This document shows, one piece after another, positions 15,948 through 16,293 of a stretch of DNA of 16,293 nt. The notes under the pieces are model-generated. The model was not told where the DNA came from and searched no databases. It was given only the letters and a program-made list of their open reading frames with translations. The first letter of the stretch is position 1; each line of letters begins with the position of its first letter. A program made the translations under genes and the position numbers. This stretch comes from Desulfobacterales bacterium (GTDB lineage Bacteria > Desulfobacterota > Desulfobacteria > Desulfobacterales > JAFDCJ01), in assembly GCA_029932495.1 (NCBI GenBank), contig JAOZPY010000019.1, positions 1 through 16,293 of the forward strand, written 5' to 3'.

Positions 15948-16072
15948 CAGTGTGCTATTTCGAAATCGGTTTGAAGTTCAGTCGATTATCAACAAAACAA
16001 AAAATCACCGCGAAACCCGCCACGGGCGGATGAATCTTCAGCCTGCGGCAAATTAAAGTTAAACATAATGCC

Positions 16073-16101
16073 TTGTAAAAGTTAAGCTTTTGTGTTAGAT
16101 A
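16073..16101 (+). promoter_or_regulatory. Possible promoter for the Cys-rich small protein
   Basis: Plus strand: TTGTAA (16073-16078), 17-nt spacer, TAGATA (16096-16101), in an AT-rich segment about 50 bases before the ATG. The match is moderate at -35 and weak at -10. Other registers are possible. Confidence 0.3.
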
Positions 16102-16150
16102 TTAGTATATCCCGGCAAGGCTACAATTCCAGGAAGGAAAAACAAGATAC

Positions 16151-16293
16151 ATGTCCGAAAAGCACCCTGAATGTCCGCTTTACAATCCGCTCAACTGCAA
16201 GGAGTACTATAATCCAAAGCTGTGCGCTTTTGTCCGCAAAGATAAAGTCTGCCTCAAAAAAAAGAAACCCAAGGCGAAAGCCAAGGCCAAGGG
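16151..16293 (+). CDS. Small Cys-rich protein with Lys/Ala-rich tail, 3' end outside the window
   Basis: Partial: 47 full codons are visible. The protein opens MSEKHPECPLYNPLNCKEYY and has Cys at 8, 16, 25 and 34 (spacings x7, x8, x8), then a basic tail of Lys, Pro and Ala beginning at residue 36. A strong Shine-Dalgarno, AGGAAGG, lies upstream of the ATG. Four Cys in 27 residues could bind a metal such as zinc, or an Fe-S cluster. The tail could bind nucleic acid or acidic partners. I do not recognise a characterised family. It is divergent from the dynamin-like gene. Confidence 0.75.
   Translation, partial: MSEKHPECPLYNPLNCKEYYNPKLCAFVRKDKVCLKKKKPKAKAKAK

Noticed and set aside
16010..16032. 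GC palindrome (CCGCC CGT GGCGG) as a terminator
   Set aside because: On neither strand is the stem followed directly by a T tract, and no gene ends toward it; it lies between two divergent genes.

Overview
This window looks like the chromosome of a Desulfobacterota (former Deltaproteobacteria) sulfate-reducer-type bacterium. The assignment is inferred from gene content, not from a database search: dnaG and rpoD adjacent, RpoD with a long basic N-terminal tail, an ExeA-like ATPase fused to OmpA, a Nif3 / zinc-ribbon / rnpB cluster, a YcaO-TPR protein and a small Cys/Lys-rich protein. Nearly all of the window is chromosomal housekeeping. I see no insertion sequence, phage gene or CRISPR array.

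Layout. 9-1598 (+): membrane-anchored AAA ATPase with a C-terminal peptidoglycan-binding OmpA domain. It converges on a long leftward block, which read in its own direction (right to left) runs hisB, hisA, [promoter] dnaG, rpoD, [promoter] tRNA(CAT), nif3-like, zinc-ribbon coiled-coil gene, rnpB (RNase P RNA), [terminator-like hairpin], HPr-domain protein, ispD. To the right, 11345-11811 is a gene-poor stretch. It holds the hisB promoter, a strong leftward terminator and a possible structured small RNA with an anti-Shine-Dalgarno segment. Next come tRNA-Ala(CGC) on the minus strand, a YcaO-TPR gene (+), a convergent dynamin-like GTPase (-), and the start of a Cys-rich, Lys-tailed small protein (+) cut by the window edge.

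How the genes fit together. The leftward block joins replication priming (DnaG), vegetative transcription (RpoD), tRNA and RNase P RNA (tRNA supply and processing), histidine synthesis (HisB, HisA) and isoprenoid synthesis (IspD). Three well-formed sigma70-type promoters can be read directly (before hisB, dnaG and tRNA-CAT), plus one before tRNA-Ala. Several boundaries are very tight: the dnaG -35 box covers the hisA stop codon, the 5' strand of rnpB helix P1 covers the stop codon of the zinc-ribbon gene, and nif3 begins 17 nt after the tRNA with no Shine-Dalgarno.

The least explained items are the YcaO-TPR protein with all ATP-binding motifs intact, the large helical protein carrying an apparently functional HPr domain away from any PTS gene, the candidate anti-SD RNA at 11504-11592, and the stand-alone dynamin-like GTPase with a non-canonical G4 motif. 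I cannot claim a proven new system from the sequence alone.
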